DNA of 8,319 nucleotides from Deltaproteobacteria bacterium UBA7527 (lineage in GTDB: Bacteria; Desulfobacterota; Syntrophorhabdia; Syntrophorhabdales; Syntrophorhabdaceae), in assembly GCA_002478225.1 (NCBI GenBank), contig DLMV01000080.1:119467-127785 (forward strand), given 5' to 3'. The notes under the pieces are model-generated. The model had not been told where the DNA came from, did no database searches, and saw nothing but the letters and a program-made list of their open reading frames with translations. Shown in pieces: positions 1 through 6,721 of this stretch; within the stretch, counting starts at the first letter, position 1; each line of letters starts with the position of its first letter. A program made the translations under genes and the position numbers.

Positions 1-1
1 G

Positions 2-46
2 CTTATACTGAAGAAATTTACAATACTGGGAAATATTTCATTATGA
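2..46 (+). CDS. pilN: C-terminal end of an upstream gene, probably PilN (partial)
   Basis: Only the last 14 codons (LILKKFTILGNISL) and a TGA stop lie in the window. The stop overlaps the pilO start in an ATGA arrangement at 43-46, the same coupling seen at the pilP/pilQ junction. PilN normally precedes PilO in pilMNOPQ operons. It is an inner-membrane bitopic protein that pairs with PilO, and its periplasmic domain ends in a beta strand, which this hydrophobic tail would fit. The fragment is too short for sequence recognition, so the name rests on gene order. The pilO frame is also open back to the window edge, so translation upstream in that frame cannot be excluded. Confidence 0.5.
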   Translation, partial: LILKKFTILGNISL

Positions 47-693
47 AAATAGGAATCGATCCGAAAACCATAGGTAAAAAGATCATCAAGACCCCCAAGG
101 TCTATAAGCTCATCGTTATACTTGTGCTGAATATGGTGATCTTCGGGCTCATATTCCATTTTATCCTCACCCCTCAGATGGAGACGAAAAAGAAGCTGAT
201 CTCGGAATATGATACCTTGAAAAAACAGTATGACCAATTGCTAGCCATCAAAAATAACATGGACAAATACCGCAAAGAGTATGCGGAGCTCCAAGAAATG
301 CTTAGAGGCATGCTCAGGCAGCTTCCGGAATCAAAAGATATACCGAACCTGCTTCGCAATGTTACAAACGTCGGCGATGAGACACGGCTGAAATTGAAGT
401 TCTTTGAGCCAAAGCAGTTGCAGAAAAAAGAATTTTATGCTGAGCTGCCGTTCGAGATAAAGTTCTCCGGTCCGTTCCATAATGTTGCTTACTTCTTTGA
501 CGGCATAAGAAGGCTTGAAAGGATCATCAACATAACAAGCTTCAATCTTGTAGGAATGGGGCCAATGACAAAGACATCTATAGAAGGTACTTGTACGGCC
601 AGGGCTTATGTATATTTAAAAGAGGCGCCAAAGGCTCCTCCAAAAAAGGAAGATAAGAAGGATGATAAGAGTGCGACGCCTGCTAAAAAGTAG
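43..693 (+). CDS. pilO: Type IV pilus inner-membrane alignment protein PilO
   Basis: This 216-residue protein has the PilO layout. It has a short basic cytoplasmic N-terminus, one membrane helix at about residues 22-42, a charged coiled coil at about 46-93, and a periplasmic ferredoxin-like domain. The domain includes the typical LPESKDIPNLL segment (94-104) and the strand and helix around FSGPFHNVAYFFDGI. PilO pairs with PilN and binds PilP, linking the inner-membrane platform to the PilQ secretin. The start overlaps the preceding stop (ATGA) and has no strong ribosome site, which suggests translational coupling. The last roughly 20 residues are a Lys/Pro/Asp-rich, probably disordered tail, and its final codons overlap the start of pilP by 32 bp. 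Family assignment is firm from topology, motif and neighbours. Confidence 0.9.
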   Translation: MKIGIDPKTIGKKIIKTPKVYKLIVILVLNMVIFGLIFHFILTPQMETKKKLISEYDTLKKQYDQLLAIKNNMDKYRKEYAELQEMLRGMLRQLPESKDIPNLLRNVTNVGDETRLKLKFFEPKQLQKKEFYAELPFEIKFSGPFHNVAYFFDGIRRLERIINITSFNLVGMGPMTKTSIEGTCTARAYVYLKEAPKAPPKKEDKKDDKSATPAKK

Positions 694-1141
694 TTTTGTT
701 TTCCTGATTCTGGTCTTTTTTATTGAATGCTCAGGGATCAATGCGGCCGAGCCTAAAAAGCCACCGGAAAAGAAAGCCGAGACCGCTCCGGTATTGAATG
801 ATTTTACTTACAAGGCGGAGAACAGAAGAGACCCCTTTGAGCCGGTCAATCTGATAAAAGCAAAACGAAGCAGGGAAAGCAAACTGATAAAAGACAAAAA
901 AGGCGTCGTGCAGGACGCAGGGTATGAGCTTGAAGAGCTGAAGCTTGTAGGGATCTTGCGGACGGATAAAAGAAGGCTCGCCATGATGGAAGACATGCAG
1001 GGCAAGGGAATAATCTTCAAGAAGGACGACTATCTGAATAAGAACCTGTGGGTTGTTGATGTGCTCGATACCAAGGTTGTTTTTGGTTACAAATTAAAGG
1101 GGGAGGTCAGGAACATCATCATTGACATCCCCAAAAAATGA
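662..1141 (+). CDS. pilP: Type IV pilus periplasmic assembly protein PilP
   Basis: This 159-residue protein begins with a basic stretch and a hydrophobic export segment (about 7-21), followed by a Pro/Lys-rich linker. It carries the PilP hallmark RRDPFEP (55-61), then a small beta domain (about 88-155) containing ELKLVGIL and GIIFKKDDYL. PilP connects PilN/PilO in the inner membrane to the N-terminal domains of PilQ. PilP proteins are usually lipoproteins. Here Cys23 sits in FIECSG, which lacks the small residue normally found before the lipid-modified Cys, so lipidation is uncertain. The start lies inside pilO in another frame, with AAGGAAG at 646-652 as a possible ribosome site. A GTG at 671 is an alternative start. 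The stop overlaps the pilQ ATG (ATGA). Confidence 0.88.
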   Translation: MIRVRRLLKSSFVFLILVFFIECSGINAAEPKKPPEKKAETAPVLNDFTYKAENRRDPFEPVNLIKAKRSRESKLIKDKKGVVQDAGYELEELKLVGILRTDKRRLAMMEDMQGKGIIFKKDDYLNKNLWVVDVLDTKVVFGYKLKGEVRNIIIDIPKK

Positions 1142-2592
1142 AAAGGGTGAAGATTATGAGTAAAAAAGCGGTTATATTAATTCTTATTGTCATTTGTATC
1201 GTGCCCTTACTATGTTTTGCCCAGGCGTCAAAGAAGGCTGTGCCGAGGGTTTCCTTCGACTTTATTGATGCAGACGTGAGGAATGTGTTGCGCGCCCTCT
1301 CGGAAGTGTCGGAAAAGAACATAGTGATTTCAGATGACGTAAAAGGCAAGGTCACCATGAAGATCGAGAATATACCATGGGATGAAGCCTTTGAGATTGT
1401 CATAAAAAATAATGACCTTGCAAAGATCGAGGAAGAGAATCTGATCAGGGTTGTGACATCAAAAAGGTTTGATGATGAGAGAAAGAAGACACAGGCATTA
1501 CGGGATGAATTCCGCAAAGAAAAGCTTGAAAGACAGAAGCTGGGCGAAGAGTTTATAACCGAGACGGTCTATCTCAGCTATGCAAATCCAGCAGACGTTG
1601 AAAAGATGCTAAGAGGAGATGGGGGAGGTGGAGCTGCCGGTGCGCAAAAGCGTGGATTTCTTTCAGAGTTTGGCACCATTACGCAAGTGGCATGGAATAA
1701 CGCCCTTATCATTAAAGATGTTAGGGAGAATGTCGCAAATATTATCAAGGTGATCAAAGAGCATGACGTAAAACCCAACCAGATACAGATCGACTGCAGG
1801 ATAGTACAGGCATCTTCCGATTTTTCAAAGGAGATAGGCATCCAGTGGGGCCAAAGCTATACAGGGAGCAGCCTGTTTGGAAGCAAGGCAATGGAGATCA
1901 CCGGCGCGAAAGACCCCGGTGCTTCTTCCTCCGCCTCATCGTATACGGCGACAACAGGCCTTGTGGCGCTCAGGGGAACAGCTCAGTATCCCTACAACGT
2001 TAACCTGCCGGCAGCGGTCGGTAAAGGGAGCGGCGGCACCCTCGGCATCTTCATCGGAAGCGTGGGGGATAGTTTCTTGCTTGATGTCCAGCTCTCAGCA
2101 CTCGAATCAGAAGGCAAAGGCAAGATCCTTTCCAGTCCGAAAGTGATCACATCCGATAATAAAAAGGCTACAATCACTCAGGGTAAATCAATACCGTATC
2201 AGACAGTCTCGCAGTCAGGGACGCAGACGCAGTTCGCAGAGGCAACACTGGGGCTTGAAGTAACGCCAACAGTTACAAAGGACGGGTACATCAAGCTGGA
2301 TGTAATAGCGAAAAAGGACTCAGCGGATTTCATCAATACCTCGGCAGGAGTCCCAACGATAGACAAGAAACAGGCGACAACGCTATTATACGTCAAGGAT
2401 GGCGAGACCGCGGTTATCGGCGGCATCTATGAAAGAGAAGAAAATGAAGGTGAAGCAGGCATACCGGTTTTGAAGAATATACCGCTCTTTGGATGGATGT
2501 TCAAGAAATCGACGCAGAAGGACAAGAAGACGGAGCTGCTTATATTCATTACCCCGAGGATCATTAAAAATGTTTATAAAGAAGAGGGTTAA
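1138..2592 (+). CDS. pilQ: Type IV pilus outer-membrane secretin PilQ (short form)
   Basis: PilQ forms the outer-membrane channel through which the pilus passes. The 484-residue protein has a signal peptide ending near CFAQA (26-30) and a secretin/TonB short N-terminal domain (about 37-105). A charged helical linker (about 110-138) follows, then an N1 domain (about 140-213) interrupted by a Gly-rich loop (160-168), and a secretin core (about 215-478). The secretin signature lies at 422-455 (GETAVIGGI, 11 residues, IPVLKNIPLFGWMF), with Lys446 where Gly, Ser, Ala or Glu is usual. ITPRII near the end is typical. Many PilQ proteins exceed 650 residues because they carry AMIN peptidoglycan-binding domains, and none is visible here. 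The ATG at 1138 overlaps the pilP stop. An in-frame ATG at 1156 has a better site (GGTGA, 6 nt upstream) and also leaves a complete signal peptide, so the true start may be 1156. Confidence 0.92.
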   Translation: MKRVKIMSKKAVILILIVICIVPLLCFAQASKKAVPRVSFDFIDADVRNVLRALSEVSEKNIVISDDVKGKVTMKIENIPWDEAFEIVIKNNDLAKIEEENLIRVVTSKRFDDERKKTQALRDEFRKEKLERQKLGEEFITETVYLSYANPADVEKMLRGDGGGGAAGAQKRGFLSEFGTITQVAWNNALIIKDVRENVANIIKVIKEHDVKPNQIQIDCRIVQASSDFSKEIGIQWGQSYTGSSLFGSKAMEITGAKDPGASSSASSYTATTGLVALRGTAQYPYNVNLPAAVGKGSGGTLGIFIGSVGDSFLLDVQLSALESEGKGKILSSPKVITSDNKKATITQGKSIPYQTVSQSGTQTQFAEATLGLEVTPTVTKDGYIKLDVIAKKDSADFINTSAGVPTIDKKQATTLLYVKDGETAVIGGIYEREENEGEAGIPVLKNIPLFGWMFKKSTQKDKKTELLIFITPRIIKNVYKEEG

Positions 2593-3888
2593 ATGAAAAA
2601 GATAATAGTATTTACAACAATAATTTTTGCCTTCGTCTCGATCCAGTGCTTTGGAGCCGAGTATGTAAAAGGCAATATAATATCGAACCTTGAAAAAAAG
2701 CTGAAGATCGTTTACGGCGATAAGACGTTGATCTCTCTTGGAAGCGTTCATGGTGTGATCAAGGGTGATGTTTTAAACATTGCAAGGTCCTCCGACGTCT
2801 ATTTGACCGACCCGATAGGCCAATGCGCGGTGCAGAAGACATTCGATTCGACCAGCATCTGCGAGATCTTAAAGATGAGCCAGGAGATAGAGAGCGGGCA
2901 GATCGTCTACGGGAAAAAGCTTGAATTGACTGATCCCAACCTGTTTCCTGATATCTTCAGAATGCTGCAGAACCTTGTTGAGCCATACGCTCCATACAAA
3001 GACATATCTGTTTATATATACAATATATTTGACGGCAATAAGAACATAACAAAATTCTCGGAGTTATTTAAGAACGAACTGAAATTCGTATTCTCACAGA
3101 AAAAAAGGATCAAATTTATCAGCGACGATGTAGGCAGGGTGTTTTCCGCTTATTTGCCTGACGAACTTTTAGAGAAGAACAAGGTTATCGAAGGGTACAT
3201 GAAGAAAGACAATATTGATGCCGTAATCACGGGCAATTATGAAATAAAAGGCGATAAGACATTGATTACGCTTTACAAAATTGACAATAACTGGGGCATC
3301 AGCAAGCGGCAAGGGGCTATAGGTGTTGCCCCGTACGGTGACCTGTTGACGGCCGTATCCGTTCCGTATAGCCCGATGAAGAAAGAACAGAGCGTCATCT
3401 GCAATTTTCTGTTCAAGCCTGTAAGACATATGCCGCTGAAAAATGAGAAGCAGGAATATGTGGTGAGCGCGGCGCAAAACGATCCTTTCGTCCTGTATAA
3501 TTTAAACAGGGTTGATTTTAACGTGGTAAGCCCTGTTGAGTTCAAGGTCAAGATTGACAACGACATACTGGATTTTGACAAGCAAAATGAATATAGGTTG
3601 CTTTTGAGGACCGGAAAACACGAAATCACCGCCTCCTTTAAAACAGGTTTTTATTATAATGAAACGTTGATGTTCACTGCACCAACTGAATGCAGGGGAT
3701 GTAAAAAGAGCGTTGTATTGCAGCTGGACAAAGATGCCGAAGTAAATGTTGAAATCGTTGCAGACCCGCTCTATGGAAGGGAAGCAGTAGATTTTAATAT
3801 TTATACAAAGGTTGTAACGACCAAACCTATCTTAAAGCCGATATTGAGGACCGAGAAAATAGTACCTGTAGAGACATATAAAGATTAA
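2593..3888 (+). CDS. Exported protein of unknown function in the pil operon (FlgT/CsgG-like, PEGA-like end)
   Basis: I do not recognise a named family member. The ATG follows the pilQ stop with no spacer, and a purine-rich ribosome site (GAAGAGGG) lies just upstream, so the gene is clearly in the pil operon. The 431-residue protein has a signal peptide (about 1-22, ending CFGA). Residues about 25-110 contain TLISLGSVHGVIKGDVLNI, resembling the small beta domain of FlgT and related outer-membrane assembly proteins. Residues about 135-235 (ISVYIYNIF to VITGNYEIKGDKTLITLY) look like the CsgG/FlgT middle fold. Residues about 312-380 (LLLRTGKHEITASF) follow a PEGA-like pattern and include a CxxC pair, Cys367 and Cys370. 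All three domain readings are by eye. An accessory role around the secretin ring is inferred from position and from FlgT's known role in a flagellar periplasmic ring. Confidence 0.75.
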   Translation: MKKIIVFTTIIFAFVSIQCFGAEYVKGNIISNLEKKLKIVYGDKTLISLGSVHGVIKGDVLNIARSSDVYLTDPIGQCAVQKTFDSTSICEILKMSQEIESGQIVYGKKLELTDPNLFPDIFRMLQNLVEPYAPYKDISVYIYNIFDGNKNITKFSELFKNELKFVFSQKKRIKFISDDVGRVFSAYLPDELLEKNKVIEGYMKKDNIDAVITGNYEIKGDKTLITLYKIDNNWGISKRQGAIGVAPYGDLLTAVSVPYSPMKKEQSVICNFLFKPVRHMPLKNEKQEYVVSAAQNDPFVLYNLNRVDFNVVSPVEFKVKIDNDILDFDKQNEYRLLLRTGKHEITASFKTGFYYNETLMFTAPTECRGCKKSVVLQLDKDAEVNVEIVADPLYGREAVDFNIYTKVVTTKPILKPILRTEKIVPVETYKD

Positions 3889-3906
3889 GAAGAAGACATG
3901 TCTCTA
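3869..3906. repeat. 9-bp perfect inverted repeat across a stop/start junction
   Basis: TAGAGACAT (3869-3877) and ATGTCTCTA (3898-3906) are exact reverse complements separated by 20 nt. The repeat spans the end of the exported-protein gene and stops 2 nt before the pseudouridine synthase ATG. The loop holds the only purine-rich ribosome-binding-like stretch. No run of T follows, so it is not a standard terminator. It could be an mRNA structure or operator that tunes expression, or it could be chance. Confidence 0.5.
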
Positions 3907-3908
3907 AG

Positions 3909-4613
3909 ATGGAGAGGTTGTCGAAGCATCTCTCACGGTTCAGCGCCTTTTCAAGGAGAAAGTCAGAAGAATTAATTCGTGAAGGCAGGGTCAAGGTAAA
4001 CGGAATAGTTATCCTTGAGCCGCAGCATAAGATCACCCCCGGCGCTGATGTAATAGTCTTCGATGATCAGGTCTTGCGCTCTGACATCACGTATATCAAC
4101 ATTGCCCTTTACAAGCCGGCCGGATATATCTCCGACCTGATCGATGTTAAAAAAAGGAGAGTTGCCCGCGAGCTTATTGACCTTGACATGAAGATCTTCC
4201 CCGTAGGCAGACTGGATTATAACTCCGAAGGATTGATGATCTTCACAAACGACGGCGAGCTGGCGAATACCGTAATGCACCCGAGACACGGGGTGGAAAA
4301 GGAGTACCTCGTCAAGTTCAAAGGGGTTTTGAACAGGAATGAGATGCAGCATATGAAGAAGGGGGTGGTCATTGAAGGAGATCTATATAGAGTACAATCT
4401 GTAAAATATGTCAGGTCGTCCATGAAGAACACCTGGTACAGCGTGGTTATCGATGAAGGCAAGAACAGGATGATCAGAAAGATCGGAAATGCAGTCGATC
4501 ACCCCGTCCTAAAGCTAAAAAGGATCAGAATAGGCAGTCTGGGATTGGGAAATCTCAGGCCGGGCGAATACAGATTTTTTGATAAGAAGGAATTGTTTGG
4601 AGCGCATGGATAG
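3909..4613 (+). CDS. rluB: 23S rRNA pseudouridine synthase, RluB/RluE/RsuA family
   Basis: This enzyme converts a specific uridine in ribosomal RNA to pseudouridine. The 234-residue protein has an N-terminal S4 RNA-binding domain (1 to about 58, with RRKSEELIREGRVKVNG) and a catalytic domain. The catalytic domain carries the family motif GRLDYNSEGLMIFTNDGELA (100-119), with Asp103 as the expected catalytic residue, YKPAG (68-72) and a C-terminal EGKNRMIRKI (183-192). It resembles RluB more than RsuA, but the exact target base cannot be read from sequence. The start matches the usual RluB N-terminus. The only nearby ribosome site is a distant AAGAAGAAG at 3887-3895, inside the loop of an inverted repeat. 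The gene is 20 nt from its upstream neighbour and is probably co-transcribed with pil. Its stop is 1 nt from the stop of the opposing GYD gene. Confidence 0.88.
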   Translation: MERLSKHLSRFSAFSRRKSEELIREGRVKVNGIVILEPQHKITPGADVIVFDDQVLRSDITYINIALYKPAGYISDLIDVKKRRVARELIDLDMKIFPVGRLDYNSEGLMIFTNDGELANTVMHPRHGVEKEYLVKFKGVLNRNEMQHMKKGVVIEGDLYRVQSVKYVRSSMKNTWYSVVIDEGKNRMIRKIGNAVDHPVLKLKRIRIGSLGLGNLRPGEYRFFDKKELFGAHG

Positions 4614-4614
4614 T

Positions 4615-4899
4615 TCAGCCCATTTTTTCTACAAACTCGTGAATCGGTATTGCCGACAGGGTCATCAATTGTATTGTTCCTCTTGCCCCGAGTTCAGTCG
4701 ATATCTTCGCTATGGTCTCATTGTCAGGCGCCTCGAGAACGCTTAAAAAGTCATACATCCCCAGAATGGCATACTGGGCGATGACCTTTGCGCCCATCTT
4801 TTCGATCTCGTTATCCACTTCCCTGATACGTTCAGGGTTATTCTTGATCGTCTTTCTCCCTTCGTTCGTCAGCGTGCTGATCATGATGTATACAGGCAT
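4615..4899 (-). CDS. GYD-domain protein
   Basis: This 94-residue protein matches the small GYD family of unknown function. It begins MPVYIMISTLTNEGRKTIK and carries KVIAQYAILGMYDFLSVLEA, which contains the family's Gly-x-Tyr-Asp core (47-50). APDNETIAKISTELGARGT follows, and the protein ends in PIHEFVE. The fold is expected to be a ferredoxin-like dimer related to Lrp/AsnC ligand-binding and Dabb-type domains. No catalytic role is established. A longer reading frame extends upstream to 4956, but the ATG at 4899 is preferred. It matches the family N-terminus, has AAGGGGG (4906-4912) 6 nt upstream, and leaves the putative promoter outside the gene. The gene is monocistronic within this window and divergent from ctpA. 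Confidence 0.85.
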   Translation of the reverse strand: MPVYIMISTLTNEGRKTIKNNPERIREVDNEIEKMGAKVIAQYAILGMYDFLSVLEAPDNETIAKISTELGARGTIQLMTLSAIPIHEFVEKMG

Positions 4900-4921
4900 G
4901 ATATACCCCCTTGTTTTGATT

Positions 4922-4936
4922 TGATATAATACATCA
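4922..4936. promoter_or_regulatory. Imperfect 15-bp palindrome, possible operator
   Basis: TGATATAATACATCA is a 7-1-7 palindrome in which six of the seven arm pairs match. It covers the -10 hexamer proposed for the GYD gene, the usual position for a repressor site. The layout and the TGAT/ATCA ends recall Fur/PerR-type boxes, but the inner bases do not match the classical consensus. The regulator is unknown. Confidence 0.35.
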
Positions 4937-4956
4937 GTTTTTATAAGAATAGTCAA
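4926..4956 (-). promoter_or_regulatory. Putative sigma-70 promoter of the GYD gene
   Basis: On the minus strand, TTGACT (4951-4956) and TATTAT (4926-4931) each match five of six consensus bases. The 19-nt spacer is somewhat long. Transcription would start near 4919, giving a leader of about 20 nt that includes the AAGGGGG ribosome site. Confidence 0.45.
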
Positions 4957-4969
4957 TCGTTCCTTTTGT

Positions 4970-4999
4970 TTGCGATTGAAAGTTTAGACGGATTATAGT
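4970..4999 (+). promoter_or_regulatory. Putative sigma-70 promoter of ctpA
   Basis: TTGCGA (4970-4975) and TATAGT (4994-4999) are separated by 18 nt, matching four and five of six consensus bases. Transcription would begin near 5006, just upstream of the AGGAGG site at 5011-5016. No other candidate fits the spacing in this 125-bp divergent region. Confidence 0.45.
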
Positions 5000-5024
5000 A
5001 TCATCAGGGCAGGAGGACTTATTA

Positions 5025-6326
5025 ATGAGCAAGAAATTAAGATTATCTTTGAGCCTGTTTTTGGTCGTGGTCTTTCTTCTTGGTTTTTACATGGGGGCCC
5101 AGGGGAAACGAGCTGTTTCATCGACAAACGACAAGGAGATCTACGAATATCTGAAAACATTCTCAGATGTTATCGATCTGGTCAAGAAGAATTATGTTGA
5201 GGAGACAAAAGATAAGGACATTATTTATTCCGCCATAAAAGGCATCCTTGAGTCATTGGATCCGCATTCTTCGTTTCTCCCGCCGGACATGTACAAAGAT
5301 ATGCAGACAGAAACCAAGGGGGAATTCGGCGGCATAGGAATAGAGATAACCATCAAGGACGGTTTCCCTACGGTAATAACACCCATCGAGGATACCCCTG
5401 CCTATAAAGCAGGCATCAAATCCGGTGACCACATCATAAGAATTGACGGTAAGCCAACGAAGAACATGGGTCTTGTTGACGTGGTAAAGATGATACGCGG
5501 AGCAAAAGGAAAGCCGGTCAACCTGACGATCGTCAGGGAAGGCACCCCTGGCGTCAAAGAATATACCGTCGTGCGCGATGTCATTGTAGTGAAGAGCGTG
5601 AAATTCAGGATGCTTGAGGATAGTTACGGATATGTACGAATTGCCCAGTTCCAGGAAAGAACAGCAAAGGACCTCAATAACGCAATAAAGGAGCTTGAGA
5701 AAAGCAATAAGGGTAATCCGCTGAAAGGATTGGTGCTTGATCTGAGAAATGACCCCGGTGGTCTCCTCGAACAGGCCGTGGAGGTCTCGGACAAGTTCCT
5801 CAGCGACGACATCATCGTTTCGATAGAGGGGAGGCAGCGGGAAGAGAACAAGATGAAATTCTATGCAAAGAGCAAAAACGGCGATTACCTCGGTCCCCTT
5901 GTAGTGCTGGTCAACGAGGGCAGCGCGAGCGCTTCAGAGATCGTTGCCGGGGCGTTGCAGGATTACAAGAGGGCGGTCGTTGTCGGCACAAAAACATTTG
6001 GGAAGGGCTCTGTGCAGACCATATTTCCCCTTGGCGATGGTTCAGCGGTAAGGCTTACCACGGCAAAGTATTTTACCCCGAAGGGAAGGTCGATCCAGGC
6101 AGAAGGCATCACCCCTGACATCATCGTGGACAATAATATGGTAAAGACGAAAGAAAAGTTCACCCCCTTGAAAGAGAAAGACCTTGAAAAACGAAATGAC
6201 ACTGAGAAGACCACCAAGAGATTAGAGGATTTCAATGCCAAGACCCTTGAAGACGAAGATTTTCAGCTATATATGGGCTTGCAGATATTAAAAAGCTGGG
6301 AGGCGCTGAGAGGGAAAGGTTCTTAA
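5025..6326 (+). CDS. ctpA: Carboxyl-terminal processing protease, S41 family (CtpA)
   Basis: This is a periplasmic serine protease that trims or degrades exported proteins from the C-terminus. The 433-residue protein has a signal peptide or membrane anchor (about 5-25) and a helical region (about 36-95, with ILESLDPHSSFLPP). A PDZ domain (about 97-183, with GEFGGIGIEI and AGIKSGDHIIRIDGK) and the S41 catalytic core follow. Ser302 in GSASASEI, Lys327 in GTKTFGKGSVQ and Gln331 have the +25 and +29 spacing expected of the Ser-Lys-Gln set. LVLDLRNDPGG (236-246) is also characteristic. A charged tail (about 372-410) precedes the C-terminal helix. The start has AGGAGG (5011-5016) 8 nt upstream. Substrates cannot be inferred, and no partner such as an NlpI-like adaptor is present. 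The stop overlaps the converging thioesterase stop by 4 bp. Confidence 0.94.
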   Translation: MSKKLRLSLSLFLVVVFLLGFYMGAQGKRAVSSTNDKEIYEYLKTFSDVIDLVKKNYVEETKDKDIIYSAIKGILESLDPHSSFLPPDMYKDMQTETKGEFGGIGIEITIKDGFPTVITPIEDTPAYKAGIKSGDHIIRIDGKPTKNMGLVDVVKMIRGAKGKPVNLTIVREGTPGVKEYTVVRDVIVVKSVKFRMLEDSYGYVRIAQFQERTAKDLNNAIKELEKSNKGNPLKGLVLDLRNDPGGLLEQAVEVSDKFLSDDIIVSIEGRQREENKMKFYAKSKNGDYLGPLVVLVNEGSASASEIVAGALQDYKRAVVVGTKTFGKGSVQTIFPLGDGSAVRLTTAKYFTPKGRSIQAEGITPDIIVDNNMVKTKEKFTPLKEKDLEKRNDTEKTTKRLEDFNAKTLEDEDFQLYMGLQILKSWEALRGKGS

Positions 6327-6715
6327 TCCGCCGCATGCTTTAAAAGGTTCGTCCTGAAACCTTCCGGTATCCTTTTTGGTTTGCCCTTTGCGTCTATGCA
6401 GACCATTGTGGTCCGGCCCTTTGCAGTGATCTTGCCATTCTTTGAAACCGTGTGATCAAGCAAGAAATATGCTTTCTTTACCTCTTTTATGGATGTCTCA
6501 ACGCTGATCGTATCGCCGTACAGCAATTTCTCCATTATGTCGAGAGAAACCGTTTTAACGATAACATACGTCCCTTCCTTTTCCCATTCGGGAATGGATA
6601 TGCCGACCGATAGGAGATACTGGAACCATGATTTCTCGAAGAATTTGAGGTAATTTGCGAAATATACAACACCTCCCGCATCGGTGTCCTGGTAGTATAT
6701 TCTTGTTGTGTACAT
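6323..6715 (-). CDS. ybgC: YbgC-like acyl-CoA thioesterase (4HBT hotdog fold)
   Basis: This small cytoplasmic enzyme is predicted to hydrolyse acyl-CoA thioesters. The 130-residue protein starts MYTTRIYYQDTDAGGVVYF, which contains the YbgC/4-hydroxybenzoyl-CoA thioesterase signature. Asp12 aligns with the nucleophilic or general-base Asp (Asp18 in Escherichia coli YbgC). The remainder, including DTISVETSIKEVKKAYFLL and GRTTMVCIDAKGKPKRIPE, fits the hotdog fold and usual length. The ATG at 6715 is the first in frame after an upstream stop, and the catalytic motif lies only a few residues in, so the start is well fixed. There is no convincing ribosome site; only GAAGAAGAC abuts the start. In many proteobacteria ybgC sits with tol-pal, but here it stands alone. 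The natural substrate is unknown. Confidence 0.9.
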   Translation of the reverse strand: MYTTRIYYQDTDAGGVVYFANYLKFFEKSWFQYLLSVGISIPEWEKEGTYVIVKTVSLDIMEKLLYGDTISVETSIKEVKKAYFLLDHTVSKNGKITAKGRTTMVCIDAKGKPKRIPEGFRTNLLKHAAD

Positions 6716-6721
6716 GTCTTC

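Noticed and set aside
1119..1517. 132-codon open frame on the minus strand opposite the start of pilQ
   Set aside because: The plus strand encodes a convincing secretin signal peptide and N-domain, and the antisense product has no recognisable features.
4604..4630. T-run (4623-4628) after the rluB-type stop, as a possible terminator
   Set aside because: The only stem before it is ATGG/CCAT, 4 bp with a 10-nt loop, which is too weak to call an intrinsic terminator.
4925..4930. Perfect TATAAT on the plus strand as a ctpA -10 element
   Set aside because: No -35 hexamer lies 16-19 nt upstream, and the TTGCGA/TATAGT pair nearer the gene fits better. The hexamer is probably part of the opposing promoter.
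4900..4956. N-terminal extension of the GYD protein by 19 residues
   Set aside because: The family starts at MPVY, a ribosome site precedes that ATG, and the extension would cover the proposed promoter.
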